Positions 36,307 through 45,990 of a stretch of 64,000 bases of DNA are shown here, piece by piece. The DNA is taken from NCBI GenBank assembly GCA_021299375.1, contig JAJTGR010000006.1, positions 1-64,000 of the forward strand, given 5' to 3'. The position numbers and the translations under genes are program-made. The stretch comes from Gemmatimonadota bacterium (GTDB lineage: Bacteria; Gemmatimonadota; Gemmatimonadetes; Gemmatimonadales; Gemmatimonadaceae). The notes below the pieces were generated by a model. That model was not told the origin of the DNA. It made no database searches and saw only the letters and a list, made by a program, of their open reading frames with translations. Every line of letters starts with the position of its first letter. The stretch's first letter is position 1.

Positions 36307-38841
36307 TTACGCGCCGTCACCCCCGTTCGCGCCGCCGGCATCGACCCCCGTGTCGGCCCCGGCCCCCTCATCGCCCTCCCCTTCGTCCTTGTCGTCCGGG
36401 ATGACACGTGCCACCGCCGACACGACGTCGTGGTCGTCGAGCGACACCAGCTTCACGCCTTGCGTGGCCCGACCGGCCACCCGGATCTCACTGACCTTGC
36501 TGCGGATGGCAATCCCCTGCCGCGTCATCAGCATGAGCTCATCTTCCGGCACGACCTCCATGAGTGCCACCACGTCGCCCGTCTTGGGCGTGCGGTTGAG
36601 CGTGAGGATGCCCTTGCCGCCTCGCTTCTGCACGCGGTACTCGCTCACTTCGCTGCACTTGCCGAGCCCCTTCTGGGTCACGACGAGCAGGGTGGCCTCG
36701 CGCTTGATGACGACCATGCCGACCACCTCGTCGGCGGGGCGCAGCTCGATGCCCTTCACGCCGGTGGTGTCACGTCCCATCTCGCGCACGTCACTCTCGT
36801 GGAAGCGGACCGACAGGCCGTGCTTGGTGGCCAGCACCACATCGTTGGAGCCACTGGTCACCTGCACGTCCATCAGCACGTCGCCCTCCTCGATCTTGAT
36901 GGCCTTGATGCCATTCGACCGGGGGTTGGAGTACTGCGACAGCGCGGTCTTCTTGACGGTGCCGTTGCGGGTGCTGAAGAGCAGGCATTCGGTGTCGGAG
37001 AACTCGCGCACGGGCACGATGGCCCGGATACGGGTGTCCGGTGTCACGTTGATGAGATTGACGATCGGCTTGCCCCGTGTGGCGCGCCCCAGCTGCGGCA
37101 ACTCATGCACCTTGAGCCAGAAGCAACGGCCGTCGTCGGTGAAGATGAGCAGGTACGTATGGGTGCTCGCCACGTACAGCCGCTCGATGAAGTCGTCCTC
37201 GCGCAGGTCGGCACCGCTCTTGCCGCGTCCGCCCCGGCCCTGCCGCTTGTACAGCGACACCGCCGTGCGCTTGATGTACCCCTTGTGGGAGATGGTGACG
37301 ACCATCTCCTCCTCGGCGATCAGGTCTTCGATCGAGAACTCGCCTTCGTCGCTCACGATCTCGGTGCGCCGGTCATCGCCGTAGGTCTCGGCGACCTTGA
37401 GCAGTTCGCCCTTGAGGATCTCCATGCGACGCGGCTTGCTCTCGAGGATCGCCCGCAGCTCGACGATCTCGGCCCGCACCTCCGCCAGTTCCGCCTCGAG
37501 CTTGTCGCGCTCGAGACCGGTGAGCTTGGCGAGGCGCATGTTGAGGATGGCCTCCGCCTGACGCTCGGAGAGCCCGAAGCGCCCCTGCAACTGTGCGCTC
37601 GCCGTGGGCGTGTCCTCGGCCGCGCGGATCAGCGCGATCACCTCGTCGATGTTGTCGACGGCGATCTTGAGCCCTTCGAGGATGTGCTCACGCTCGAGCG
37701 CCTTGTCGAGCTGGAACCGCGTCCGCCGCACGATGACTTCGTGGCGGTGCGCGATGTAGTGCTCGAGACATTGCTTGAGCGTGAGCACCCGCGGCACGAG
37801 CTGCCGCGTGTTGGGATCGGGCACGAGCGCGAGCATGATGACGCCGAACGTGCTCTGCATCGCGGTGTGCTTGTACAACTGGTTGAGCACTACGCGCGGG
37901 ATGGCATCGCGCTTGAGTTCGATGACCACCCGGATGCCATCGCGGTCGGACTCGTCGCGCAGGGCGCTGATGCCCGTGAGCTTCTGCTCGCGTACCAGCT
38001 CGGCGATGTCTTGCACCAGCTTGGCCTTGTTGACCTGGTACGGCACCTCGGTCACGACGATCTGCGACTTGCCGCTCGACTCCTTCTCCTCGATCACGGC
38101 CCGGGCGCGCATCACGATGCGGCCGCGGCCGGTGTCCTGGTAATCGGCGATGCCGGACCGGCCGTAGATGTAGCCGCCCGTCGGGAAGTCGGGGCCCTTG
38201 ATGTGCTTGCGCAGCGCCGCCCCATCGAGTTCCGGATTGTCGATGAGCGCCACCACGGCCCCCACGACCTCCGTGAGGTTGTGGGGCGGGATGTTCGTGG
38301 CCATGCCCACCGCGATGCCCGCCGAGCCGTTCACCAGCAGGTTGGGGAAGCCGCTGGGGAGCACGCGCGGCTCCTCGAGCCGGTCGTCGAAGTTGGGCGC
38401 GAAATCGACCGTGTTCTGGTCGATGTCGTTCAGCATCTCCACCGCCATGCGCGTCAGGCGCGCCTCGGTGTAGCGGTACGCGGCGGCGCCATCGCCATCC
38501 ATCGAGCCGAAGTTGCCCTGCCCATCGACAAGCGGATAGCGCAGCGAGAAGTCCTGCACCATGCGCACCAGCGCGTCGTACACACTGCTGTCGCCGTGCG
38601 GGTGGTACTTGCCCAGCACGTCCCCCACCACGGTCGCCGACTTCTTGTACGGCCGCCCCGGGAGCAGCCCCAGCTCGTTCATCGCGTACAGCACACGGCG
38701 ATGCACCGGCTTGAGGCCATCGCGCACGTCGGGCAGCGCACGCGACACGATGACGCTCATGGAGTAGTTGATGAACGACTCCTTGACCTCCTCGTCGATG
38801 AGGCGCGGCAGGATGCGTTCGCGGGCGTTTGGTGCGGTCAT
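36307..38841 (-). CDS. gyrA: DNA gyrase subunit A
   Basis: 844-residue type IIA topoisomerase subunit that cleaves and rejoins DNA during negative supercoiling. The catalytic Tyr is in [10 protein letters not shown] near residue 122. The quinolone-resistance region reads [15 protein letters not shown], with Ser and Asp at the positions of E. coli Ser83 and Asp87, so no classic resistance change. The gyrase box [10 protein letters not shown] separates it from ParC, and six C-terminal beta-pinwheel blades follow. The C-terminus ends in an acidic Gly/Asp-rich tail. gyrB is not in the window. Confidence 0.97.
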   Translation of the reverse strand: MTAPNARERILPRLIDEEVKESFINYSMSVIVSRALPDVRDGLKPVHRRVLYAMNELGLLPGRPYKKSATVVGDVLGKYHPHGDSSVYDALVRMVQDFSLRYPLVDGQGNFGSMDGDGAAAYRYTEARLTRMAVEMLNDIDQNTVDFAPNFDDRLEEPRVLPSGFPNLLVNGSAGIAVGMATNIPPHNLTEVVGAVVALIDNPELDGAALRKHIKGPDFPTGGYIYGRSGIADYQDTGRGRIVMRARAVIEEKESSGKSQIVVTEVPYQVNKAKLVQDIAELVREQKLTGISALRDESDRDGIRVVIELKRDAIPRVVLNQLYKHTAMQSTFGVIMLALVPDPNTRQLVPRVLTLKQCLEHYIAHRHEVIVRRTRFQLDKALEREHILEGLKIAVDNIDEVIALIRAAEDTPTASAQLQGRFGLSERQAEAILNMRLAKLTGLERDKLEAELAEVRAEIVELRAILESKPRRMEILKGELLKVAETYGDDRRTEIVSDEGEFSIEDLIAEEEMVVTISHKGYIKRTAVSLYKRQGRGGRGKSGADLREDDFIERLYVASTHTYLLIFTDDGRCFWLKVHELPQLGRATRGKPIVNLINVTPDTRIRAIVPVREFSDTECLLFSTRNGTVKKTALSQYSNPRSNGIKAIKIEEGDVLMDVQVTSGSNDVVLATKHGLSVRFHESDVREMGRDTTGVKGIELRPADEVVGMVVIKREATLLVVTQKGLGKCSEVSEYRVQKRGGKGILTLNRTPKTGDVVALMEVVPEDELMLMTRQGIAIRSKVSEIRVAGRATQGVKLVSLDDHDVVSAVARVIPDDKDEGEGDEGAGADTGVDAGGANGGDGA

Positions 38842-38885
38842 GGCACGGCGGGCAGGGGAATCCGGCAGATCGGGTGGAACCTGTA

Positions 38886-38912
38886 CAATTTAGCGGGGGC
38901 CACGTGGACAAA
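38886..38912 (-). promoter_or_regulatory. Candidate gyrA promoter, FCB-like
   Basis: On the minus strand TTTG (38912-38909) is followed after 16 bases by TAAATTG (38892-38886), about 44 bases before the gyrA ATG. This resembles the TTTG / TAnnTTTG promoter of Bacteroidota. The region upstream of sucB shows the same spacing. Confidence 0.35.
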
Positions 38913-39010
38913 CACAGGGTCGGATGCCGCCGCATCGCTCGGCGGGACAGGCACACGCGCCTTGACTTTTTCAGGGGGGGGACGGCGGAACGGCGCAAGC
39001 CATGCGGCGC

Positions 39011-39195
39011 CCTCTGCCTCGCGCCCTTTGCCTCGCGCCCTCTGCCTCGCGCCCGTTGGCTCGCGCCCGTTGGCTCGCGCCCTTTGGCTCGCGCCCTCTG
39101 CCTCGCGCCCTTTGCCTCGCGCCCTTTGGCTCGCGCCCTCTGCCTCGCGCCCTTTGCCTCGCGCCCTTTGCCTCGCGCCCCCCAGCTCGCGCCCG
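39011..39195. repeat. 14-bp tandem repeat array, about 13 copies
   Basis: Copies of the 14-mer cctcgcgccctttg with alternating variants (cctctg, cgttgg, ctttgg). The copies are mixed in order, which suggests slipped-strand expansion. Fourteen bases is not a multiple of three, so every frame shows a 14-residue period and no real protein. It is framed by direct repeats on both sides. Confidence 0.92.
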
Positions 39196-39291
39196 CAGGC
39201 ACACGCGCCCTGACGTACTCCGGAAGTGGCGAGCCTTGCGGCGCCCTCTGCCTCGCGGCGTCCCGCCGTCACAACCGGCGTAGGCGCCGCG

Positions 39292-40164
39292 TCACCCGCC
39301 CCACGATCGCACGATCGCGAGCAGACGCCACTCGCTGCCCACGCGCCGCATCAAATACGCGGCCCCGCCTCGGCTCTCCCGACCAATCTCCACTCCCCCG
39401 CGCTCCACGGGACGGTGCACACCGACGACCGCGTAGTCGCGCCAGATCACGATCGGCGCCACCACGATGTACGCCAGCGCTGCGTCGGGGTTCGTCCGGC
39501 CGACGCGGGCGAAGAACTCGTCACGCGCTCGCACCTGCCCCGCGGGCCCGAAGTAGGCCATCACCCGGGGGCTCGGCGCCTTCGGGAAGTCCATGCCGGT
39601 GAATCCGGGGATCACGAACAGCACCGTGTCACTCGCGATGGGCGAGGGCAGACAGCCAGGGCCCTCGGGATCGGGCACCTCCCCGGTCAACCCGGTGGCG
39701 ACGGCAACCCGCGGTGGTCCCGCACGCTCCGTATCCCAGATCGGCCGGTCGATACCGGCTTCCCATCCGACAATCACCCGGAGCAGGCGACGCGCGTCGG
39801 GTGTGTCGAGCTTCGCGCCCACGCCGCGCAGGACGACCTGCTGCTCCATGCGCTCCACCAGCTGCTGCACGGAGTCGCGCGCCTGCGCCGTGGTGTCAGC
39901 CGGGAAGATGCGCAGCGAGCCGGGATTGCAGCGCGCCCCGAGGTCGGCCCAGGCTGCCCCGCGCAGGTACTGCGTGCGCGCCTGCCGCAGCCGCTGATAG
40001 GCCGCGGCGTCCTCGGCAGCCACGAATGCGCGCGCCACCGCGTCACTGTCGGTGGGCGCCGCAACCTTCGCCCGGGCTGCCTGCGCGCCGGCACTCAGGG
40101 GATACACGAAAGATGACGCCATCGCGATCCACACGCGCAGGCGCACGATACTGGACCCTGTCAT
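39292..40164 (-). CDS. Secreted uncharacterised protein
   Basis: 290 residues. A signal peptide with likely cleavage near SAGAQA. The mature part has paired cysteines (GARCNPGSL and GPGCLPSP), a Gln/Glu-rich helical segment and a C-terminal part ending AAYLMRRVGSEWRLLAIVRSWGG, reminiscent of NTF2-like folds but not conclusive. I chose ATG 40164 over a TTG two codons upstream. It starts 22 bases after the stop of the channel-like gene, so they may be co-transcribed. Confidence 0.7.
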   Translation of the reverse strand: MTGSSIVRLRVWIAMASSFVYPLSAGAQAARAKVAAPTDSDAVARAFVAAEDAAAYQRLRQARTQYLRGAAWADLGARCNPGSLRIFPADTTAQARDSVQQLVERMEQQVVLRGVGAKLDTPDARRLLRVIVGWEAGIDRPIWDTERAGPPRVAVATGLTGEVPDPEGPGCLPSPIASDTVLFVIPGFTGMDFPKAPSPRVMAYFGPAGQVRARDEFFARVGRTNPDAALAYIVVAPIVIWRDYAVVGVHRPVERGGVEIGRESRGGAAYLMRRVGSEWRLLAIVRSWGG

Positions 40165-40186
40165 ACGCAATGGGCCTGCCGCCTGG

Positions 40187-41104
40187 TCATGCTTGGCCGG
40201 GGGCCGCCGCCTTCACCGAGGCGGCGAGACGCGCCGCTTCAGCGGCCGCTTCGGCGGCAGCGTCCGCCACGTCTTCGGATTCTTCGGCCGCCAGCTCCTC
40301 GGCCTCTTCAGCCGCAGCCTCGGCGTCGATCGCCCGACGCTCTGCCTGATACCGCTCGTACCAGTCACGGGTGATCTGGCCGGCCAGCTCGCGATTACCA
40401 AGGCCGAACGACAGCGCCAGCGCCAGCGCCACCGCGCCGAAGAGGATCGCGAACGCGGTCGTCACGATGTCGGTGGCGATGCCAAGCTCCTGCAGCGCCA
40501 TGAACACCGCCAGCACGATCACACCGCCGCGCCCCGTGCGCGCCAGCCACGGGCCGCCATGCAGGCCGCCCGCCGACGCCATGATGAGCCCTCCGACGAA
40601 ACCGCCGAGTACGATGCCGAGGATGATGATCACGATGGCCGCAATCACGCTCGGGATGTAGCTCATCAGTTCCGTGAACACGTTCGCCAGCGAGTCCAGC
40701 CCGATGGCACTCGCCGCAACGAGCAACACGGCGAACATCACGACCCAGAACAGCAGGTTCGCGAGCACCTTGGCCGGATTGAGATGCGAACCGGAGCGCT
40801 CGACCGCCTGCAGCACCCCACCGCGTTCGAGCAGTTGGTTGAAGTGCAGGCGTCGCAGCAGCCGTGCCGTGCCCTTCTCCACGACCCGCGCGACGAGATA
40901 GCCGGCGAAGAGAATGGCCAGCGCCCCAAAGAGCGCCGGGATGAAATCGCCAAGCAACGCGAAGCTCTGCTCGAGCCGCTCGGAGAAGGTGCTGGCCGCC
41001 ACCGACGTCCCTGGGGTGTCCTGGGTCGCCGCCGTGGCGAGCAGGAGGGAATCGGGGAAGGTCTGCAGCGCGGTGTCGCTGGACGACGCGATCGGTTGAT
41101 GCAA
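40187..41104 (-). CDS. Membrane protein with conserved TM-helix repeats (small-conductance channel-like)
   Basis: About 305 residues with five or six membrane helices. LLGDFIPALFGALAILFAGYLVARVVEKG and the later VFTELMSYIPSVIAAIVIIILGI segments each match the conserved TM-helix unit found in CmpX and other mechanosensitive-channel relatives. It lacks the cytoplasmic MscS beta domain; instead a Glu/Ala-rich coiled tail of about 50 residues follows. The start is uncertain: no ATG is well placed, and TTG at 41104 is my choice because conserved sequence begins after it. Confidence 0.72.
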   Translation of the reverse strand: MHQPIASSSDTALQTFPDSLLLATAATQDTPGTSVAASTFSERLEQSFALLGDFIPALFGALAILFAGYLVARVVEKGTARLLRRLHFNQLLERGGVLQAVERSGSHLNPAKVLANLLFWVVMFAVLLVAASAIGLDSLANVFTELMSYIPSVIAAIVIIILGIVLGGFVGGLIMASAGGLHGGPWLARTGRGGVIVLAVFMALQELGIATDIVTTAFAILFGAVALALALSFGLGNRELAGQITRDWYERYQAERRAIDAEAAAEEAEELAAEESEDVADAAAEAAAEAARLAASVKAAAPGQA

Positions 41105-41195
41105 GGGACGACGATGGAGGAGAAAACGGCGGAACCCTCTGAAAACTAGTGCCGTGCATTGCCGGCGCGGAGGGGGCCGATCGGATGGGGGGGCG

Positions 41196-41420
41196 CTACA
41201 GGCGGGTACCGCGCCGCACATCGAAGATCGCGCTCCGGCGACACGCAGGACAAAGCAGCCATTCCCGCTGCCGATGATAGCCAAGGCCGAAGGAGCCACC
41301 GCCGATGGGGCGCCGCGTCATGCGGACCGCACAGCGTGGACACTCGGGCAGCCCCCCCGCCTGCACCACCGCCCGCATGGCCCTTTCCTCCTCGGCGGTG
41401 AATCGTGCGGTCTCCGTCAC
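41196..41420 (-). CDS. Small zinc-ribbon protein
   Basis: 74 residues from the GTG at 41420. Two CPxC knuckles (LPECPRCAVRM and LLCPACRRSAI) should bind one zinc. It starts seven bases after the stop of the alcohol dehydrogenase-family gene, so probably co-transcribed. No further function can be assigned. Confidence 0.7.
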   Translation of the reverse strand: MTETARFTAEEERAMRAVVQAGGLPECPRCAVRMTRRPIGGGSFGLGYHRQREWLLCPACRRSAIFDVRRGTRL

Positions 41421-41427
41421 GGCAGCC

Positions 41428-42468
41428 TCACAAGGTGATGACGACCTTGCCGAACTGGGCCCCCGACGCGAGCCGCGCATAGGCCTGCGGCGCCTCGTCG
41501 AGCGCCCAGACGGTGTCGACGGGCGGCTGCAGCGACCCGTGACGGAAGAACGCCGTCATCGCATCGAATTCGGCGTCGTTCCCCATCGTCGAGCCCATGA
41601 GCGTCCACTGGTTCCAGAACAGGCGGCGCACATCGAGCTGCACCACCGGGCCGCTCGTGCCACCGCAGGTCACCAGTCGCCCCCGCTTGCCAAGCGCGAT
41701 GAGCGACTGTGGCCACGTCGCCTCGCCCACCGAGTCGATCACGACATCCACCCCCCGCTTGCCGGTGCGGGCCCGGATGGTCTTGCCGAGATCCGGCTCA
41801 CGGTGATCGAGCCGATGATCGGCGCCGAGCAGCTGCGCCCGATCGAGCTTGTCGGGACTGCCGGAGGTCACCCACACCGTCGCACCGATGTGCTTGCAGA
41901 TCTGGAGGGCGGCAAGGGCCACCCCGCCTCCGATGCCCCAGATGAGGACGTCATCGCCGGCGCGTACCTTGGCCCGTGTCACCACCATCCGCCATGCGGT
42001 CAGCGTGGCGAGGGGAAACCCCGCGGCCACGTCCCACGGCAACCAATCGGGGAACGTGCGGACGTTGGCCTCCGCGACGACCACGTACTCGGCGATCGTC
42101 CCCGGCCGATGCTCGCCGAGAATGCCGTAGGTGAGACACAGCGGTTGGTCGCCGTCGCGGCAATACTCGCATTGGCAGCTGCGGTCGACCACGCCGGGGT
42201 TGATGAGCACCCGATCGCCCGGTTTGACCGACGTGACCGCCGACCCCACCGCCTCCACGATGCCTGCCCCGTCAGCCCCGAGGGGCCACCCCGGCTGGAC
42301 GCGGCTTCCGGGAATGCCCTGCAGCACCCACAGGTCGAGCCGATTGAGCGCCGCCGCCTGAATCCGGACGCGCACCTCGTCCGGGGCGTCGATGGTCGGC
42401 ATCGGCACCGTGTCGCGCACGACGAGCTGTTCCGGGCCGCCATGGGCGATGAAGGTGAGGGCGCGCAT
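41428..42468 (-). CDS. Zinc-type alcohol dehydrogenase / quinone oxidoreductase family protein
   Basis: 346 residues, medium-chain dehydrogenase fold. N-terminal GroES-like domain with ALNRLDLWVLQGIPG and LGADGAGIVEAVG. Four cysteines in the structural-zinc lobe (DRSCQCEYCRDGDQPLC) are present, while the catalytic-zinc Cys is replaced by Asn, as in many quinone oxidoreductase-like members. The Rossmann part has WGIGGGVALAALQICK. Substrate unknown; NADPH-linked reduction of an enone or quinone is plausible. Start chosen at the conserved MRALTF. Confidence 0.85.
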   Translation of the reverse strand: MRALTFIAHGGPEQLVVRDTVPMPTIDAPDEVRVRIQAAALNRLDLWVLQGIPGSRVQPGWPLGADGAGIVEAVGSAVTSVKPGDRVLINPGVVDRSCQCEYCRDGDQPLCLTYGILGEHRPGTIAEYVVVAEANVRTFPDWLPWDVAAGFPLATLTAWRMVVTRAKVRAGDDVLIWGIGGGVALAALQICKHIGATVWVTSGSPDKLDRAQLLGADHRLDHREPDLGKTIRARTGKRGVDVVIDSVGEATWPQSLIALGKRGRLVTCGGTSGPVVQLDVRRLFWNQWTLMGSTMGNDAEFDAMTAFFRHGSLQPPVDTVWALDEAPQAYARLASGAQFGKVVITL

Positions 42469-42601
42469 GGTACGGAGGCTGGGCATACGGTGGTCGTGTG
42501 GGCAACTGGCGATTCCTGCAGACCGACGCACGATGACACCCCGCGGCGTCCGGGAGAAGGTGTCAGGGAGGTGAACGCCGCGAACGCCCGCGCCCCACCC
42601 C

Positions 42602-42629
42602 TTTGCCCGCGGTCCGCTCCCTATATTTG
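42602..42629 (+). promoter_or_regulatory. Candidate promoter of the E2 gene, FCB-like
   Basis: TTTG (42602-42605), 16 bases, then TATATTTG (42622-42629), 42 bases before the ATG. TAnnTTTG is the Bacteroidota -7 box. The spacing equals that of the candidate gyrA promoter. Confidence 0.4.
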
Positions 42630-42671
42630 CAGGTTCATCCCCTGATCCGCCCCATTCCACGGTACTGCTGT

Positions 42672-43916
42672 ATGTCGTCCATCAAGGTTCCCCCTCTCGG
42701 CGAGTCCATCGTCGAAGCGACGGTCTCCCGCTGGCTCAAGAAGGAGGGCGACACGGTCGCCGTCGGCGATTCGCTGGTGGAGCTGGAAACCGACAAGATC
42801 ACCGTGGAGGTGCCGGCGCTCGAGGCCGGTGTGCTGACCGGGCGGACGCGGGGAGAAGGCGACGTCGTGGCCGTAGGCGATGTGCTGGGCGAGCTGGCCG
42901 CGGGAGCCGGCGCGGCTACCGCCAGCGCCCCCACGCCGGCGACGTCCGCAGCCGAACCTCCCGCGGCGGCGGCGCCCCCCCCGGTGCCTACGCCCGCGGT
43001 GGCCGCGGCCACCGAGGGCAGCGCCAAGGTGTCCCCCGCCGCCAGCCGTCTTGCCGCCGAACACGGCGTCAACCCCGCGCAGGTGGCCGGCACCGGCCGC
43101 GGCGGCGTGGTCTCCAAGACCGACGTGATGGCCACGCTGTCCGCGCCCACCATCGCGCCCCCGCCACCCGCGTCCCCTGGGGCTCTACCGGCAACCGGGA
43201 GCCCGCTGCCCGCCACCCTCGCGCGTGAAACGCGCGAGAAGATGTCGACGCGCCGAAAGCGCATCGCCGAGAACCTGCTCCAGTCGCAGCAGTCCACGGC
43301 GCATCTCACGACGTTCAACGAGATCGACATGACCGCGATCACGGCGCTCCGTGAGCGCCTCAAGGATCGGGTCGAGAAGGAGCAAGGCGTCAAGCTGTCG
43401 TTCATGCCCTTCTTCGCCAAGGCGGCGTGTCTGGCGCTGAAGGCGTTTCCCACCGTGAACGCCCAGATCGACGGTGACACCATCGTCTACAAGCACTACG
43501 TGAACATGGGCATCGCCGTCGCCAGCGATGCCGGTCTCGTGGTACCGAACATCAAGGACGCCGATCGCAAGGGCGTCGTGGAAATCGGCAAGGACATTGC
43601 CGCGGTGGCCAAACGCGCACGCGACGGCAAGCTGACGATGGACGACCTCACCGGTGGCACGTTCACGATCACCAATGGCGGCGTGTTCGGGTCGATGCTG
43701 TCGACGCCGATCATCAACTATCCGCAGGTGGGCATCCTGGGCCTGCACAAGACGCAGGACCGCCCAGTGGCGATCGATGGCCAGGTCGTTGTTCGCCCGA
43801 TGATGTACATCGCCCTCAGCTACGACCACCGCATCATCGATGGTCAACAGGCCGTGCTCTTCCTCGTGCGCGTGAAGGAGCTGATGGAGGATCCGGCCGC
43901 GATGCTGGTGTATTGA
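42672..43916 (+). CDS. sucB: Dihydrolipoyllysine succinyltransferase (E2 of 2-oxoglutarate dehydrogenase)
   Basis: 414 residues. An N-terminal lipoyl domain has the lipoylated Lys near residue 42 ([11 protein letters not shown]). A Pro/Ala linker leads to the E3/E1-binding domain ([25 protein letters not shown]), a second linker, and the catalytic domain ending [12 protein letters not shown], whose His (about 386) and Asp are catalytic. The [10 protein letters not shown] segment and overall likeness favour the succinyl over the acetyl type. It transfers succinyl to CoA in the TCA cycle. E3 follows after a 460-base gap; E1 is absent here. Confidence 0.94.
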   Translation: MSSIKVPPLGESIVEATVSRWLKKEGDTVAVGDSLVELETDKITVEVPALEAGVLTGRTRGEGDVVAVGDVLGELAAGAGAATASAPTPATSAAEPPAAAAPPPVPTPAVAAATEGSAKVSPAASRLAAEHGVNPAQVAGTGRGGVVSKTDVMATLSAPTIAPPPPASPGALPATGSPLPATLARETREKMSTRRKRIAENLLQSQQSTAHLTTFNEIDMTAITALRERLKDRVEKEQGVKLSFMPFFAKAACLALKAFPTVNAQIDGDTIVYKHYVNMGIAVASDAGLVVPNIKDADRKGVVEIGKDIAAVAKRARDGKLTMDDLTGGTFTITNGGVFGSMLSTPIINYPQVGILGLHKTQDRPVAIDGQVVVRPMMYIALSYDHRIIDGQQAVLFLVRVKELMEDPAAMLVY

Positions 43917-44376
43917 GCCGTCCACCGCATCAGGCACTGCACCCGGGCTCCCTGCGACATCGTGCGGCGACAGGGGGCCGGCACTGACAGATCCCCCAAA
44001 TGCGCCACGACGCCCCTCAGCGTTTCCGCCGGGACGTCGGGCTTCGCCAGCACACGTTTTCAACGCGAAGGTTGGGACCGCGGCTGGCGATGATGAGGGG
44101 CGATCTGATTCGCGTCGTCAGCGAGTGGACGATGACCCCGGCGTACAGGTAACGCCGCTTCAGGCAACGCCCCGTCGTGCAGCATGCGTGGGGCGCGTCG
44201 CAGCCGCCGGCAGTCGCCTCCCCGATCGAGTCCGTCGCGGCCACCGATCGTGCCGCCGACGACCAACGGGCCTCGCACGCCATCTCTTCGCGCTCGCTGC
44301 ATCCCTCCGCCTGTCGTCTTGGCAAAACAAGTGTAGCCGGTTATTCCAGTAGCTGCCCCTTCGCCCTCCGTCTATC
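43917..44376. other. Gap between the E2 and E3 genes
   Basis: 460 bases in which I find no convincing gene or RNA. Short open frames on both strands lack a ribosome site and protein-like composition. Near its end, TTGGCA (44320) and TTATTC (44342) with 16 bases between are a possible sigma-70-like promoter for the E3 gene. Confidence 0.5.
43946..43979 (+). terminator. Hairpin after the E2 gene
   Basis: ggctccctg (43946-43954) with cagggggcc (43971-43979), one mismatch, 30 bases past the E2 stop. It suggests the E2 and E3 genes are separate transcripts. Confidence 0.45.
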
Positions 44377-45798
44377 ATGGATCGTATGACCTCCCCGACC
44401 ATCCAGACCGTCGACGTCCTCATCCTCGGCGGTGGCCCTGGCGGCTACGTCGCTGCCATTCGGGCTGCACAGCTTGGCTTCTCCGTGACCTGCGTCGAAG
44501 CCGACACCACCCTCGGCGGGACCTGCGTGACGGTGGGCTGCATCCCGTCCAAGGCGCTGCTGCAGTCGTCCGAGCACTACGAATGGTTGCGGCTCCATGC
44601 GGCCGAACATGGCGTGAAGGTCGACGGCGCCGCGATCGATCTCCCCGCCATGATGGCGCGCAAGACCGACGTGGTGGCCCAGAACACCAAGGGCATCGAG
44701 TTCCTCTTCCGGAAGCATAAGGTCACGTGGGCCCGAGGCTTCGGTACGCTCAGGCCGGGTAACGTCATCGAGGTCCGCGCCGCCGATGGCACCACGACGA
44801 CGTGGCAGGGCGCACACGTGATCATTGCCACCGGCTCGGTGCCGGTACCGCTGCCCTTCCTGCCATTCGACGAGCAGCGGGTCCTCTCGAATGTGGGTGC
44901 CCTGCAGATCCCCGAGGTGCCGAGGCACCTGATCGTGATCGGGGGCGGCGTGATCGGCCTGGAATTGGGCTCGGTGTGGCGGCGCCTGGGCGCCCGGGTC
45001 ACGGTGGTGGAGTTTGCGCCCACCATTCTCCCCGGCAACGACCATGACGTGATCAAGGAAGCCGATCGCATCTTCCGCAAACAGGGACTGACCATCCACA
45101 CCGGCACCAAGGTTACCGGTGCCGACGTCCGTGCCGATGGGGTGACCATTCACGTGGAAAAGGATGGGGTGGCATCGAGCCTGGAAGGTGATTACGTGCT
45201 CGTGAGCGTGGGCCGCAAGCCGTCGCTCAGCGGTGTCGATGCGGCCGCCCTTGGCCTCCACCTGGGCCCGCGCGGTGAGATCGTCGTGAACGACCAAATG
45301 CGCACCAACCTTCCTCAGGTGTTCGCCATCGGCGACGTGGTGGGCGGGAAGCTGCTCGCCCATAAGGCCGAAGACGAAGGCGTGATCGCCGCCGAGGTGA
45401 TCGCCGGCAAGCCTGTCCACATGCACTACCGCACGATGCCTGGTGTGGTCTACACGTGGCCCGAGATCGCCACGGTGGGGCTCACCGAGCAGGACGTGAA
45501 GGCCAGCGGGCGCGGCTACCGGGTCGGCAAGTTCCCGTTCAGCGCCAACGGCCGGGCACGCACCATGGGTGAGACCCAGGGCTTCGTGAAGTTCGTGGTC
45601 GACGCCACCACCGACGAGATCCTGGGCTGTCACATGATCGGGCCGCACGTGGCCGACAACCTCGCACAGGTCGTGCTGGCCATGGAGTATCGTGGCAGCG
45701 CCGAGGACATCGCGATCACGGTGCATTCGCACCCGACGTTGAGCGAGACGGTGAAGGAAGCGGCCCTGTCGGCGCTGGGGCGCGCGATTCACTTGTGA
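44377..45798 (+). CDS. lpdA: Dihydrolipoyl dehydrogenase (E3)
   Basis: Flavoprotein of 473 residues that reoxidises dihydrolipoamide with NAD in 2-oxoacid dehydrogenases and the glycine cleavage system. FAD motif GGGPGGYVAAIRAAQLG, redox-active disulfide GGTCVTVGCIPSKALL (Cys50 and Cys55), NAD motif GGGVIGLELGSVWRRLG, and the active-site His-Glu pair in VHSHPTLSE near the C-terminus. ATG at 44386 is an equally good start; neither has a ribosome site. Confidence 0.96.
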   Translation: MDRMTSPTIQTVDVLILGGGPGGYVAAIRAAQLGFSVTCVEADTTLGGTCVTVGCIPSKALLQSSEHYEWLRLHAAEHGVKVDGAAIDLPAMMARKTDVVAQNTKGIEFLFRKHKVTWARGFGTLRPGNVIEVRAADGTTTTWQGAHVIIATGSVPVPLPFLPFDEQRVLSNVGALQIPEVPRHLIVIGGGVIGLELGSVWRRLGARVTVVEFAPTILPGNDHDVIKEADRIFRKQGLTIHTGTKVTGADVRADGVTIHVEKDGVASSLEGDYVLVSVGRKPSLSGVDAAALGLHLGPRGEIVVNDQMRTNLPQVFAIGDVVGGKLLAHKAEDEGVIAAEVIAGKPVHMHYRTMPGVVYTWPEIATVGLTEQDVKASGRGYRVGKFPFSANGRARTMGETQGFVKFVVDATTDEILGCHMIGPHVADNLAQVVLAMEYRGSAEDIAITVHSHPTLSETVKEAALSALGRAIHL

Positions 45799-45942
45799 AG
45801 GCCGTGCTCGTCCTTGCTGCCTGACGCCCTCGCCACCGATGCCTGGGGGTTCGGTCCTCGAGGCTGGCACACGCTTCCCCCGAGGCGTCAGGGGGATCGG
45901 TATCAGGACGGAGGAGGCAGGCGAGCCGGATGGAATGAGAAC

Positions 45943-45970
45943 GGGCGGCGCACCCGTGGGTGCGCCGCCC
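45943..45970 (-). terminator. Perfect 13-bp terminator hairpin between convergent genes
   Basis: gggcggcgcaccc (45943-45955) pairs perfectly with 45958-45970 around a two-base loop. On the minus strand it is followed by gttctcatt, moderately T-rich, so it probably ends the sigma factor operon and may stop the E3 transcript too. Confidence 0.8.
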
Positions 45971-45990
45971 GCATTACGGTCCGGACGTGC

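Larger units (their letters stand above)
38842..39291. other. Non-coding region upstream of gyrA
   Basis: 450 bases with no credible gene; open frames here only reflect the tandem repeat. It contains the candidate gyrA promoter, a run of eight G (38974-38981), the 14-bp repeat array and flanking direct repeats (ggcacacgcgcc at 38950 and 39198; a 20-base copy at 39004 and 39238). Confidence 0.7.

Noticed and set aside
39011-39195. CRISPR array
   Set aside because: 14-bp head-to-tail copies without unique spacers; no cas genes near.
38829-39602. Open frame across the 14-bp repeats (LCLAPFASRPLPRA-like periodic protein)
   Set aside because: A 14-bp repeat gives a 14-residue period in all frames on both strands; no start signal or conserved flank.
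44017-44325. 102-residue minus-strand frame in the E2-E3 gap
   Set aside because: No ribosome site, Cys/Arg-rich composition and no family resemblance; not enough to call a gene.
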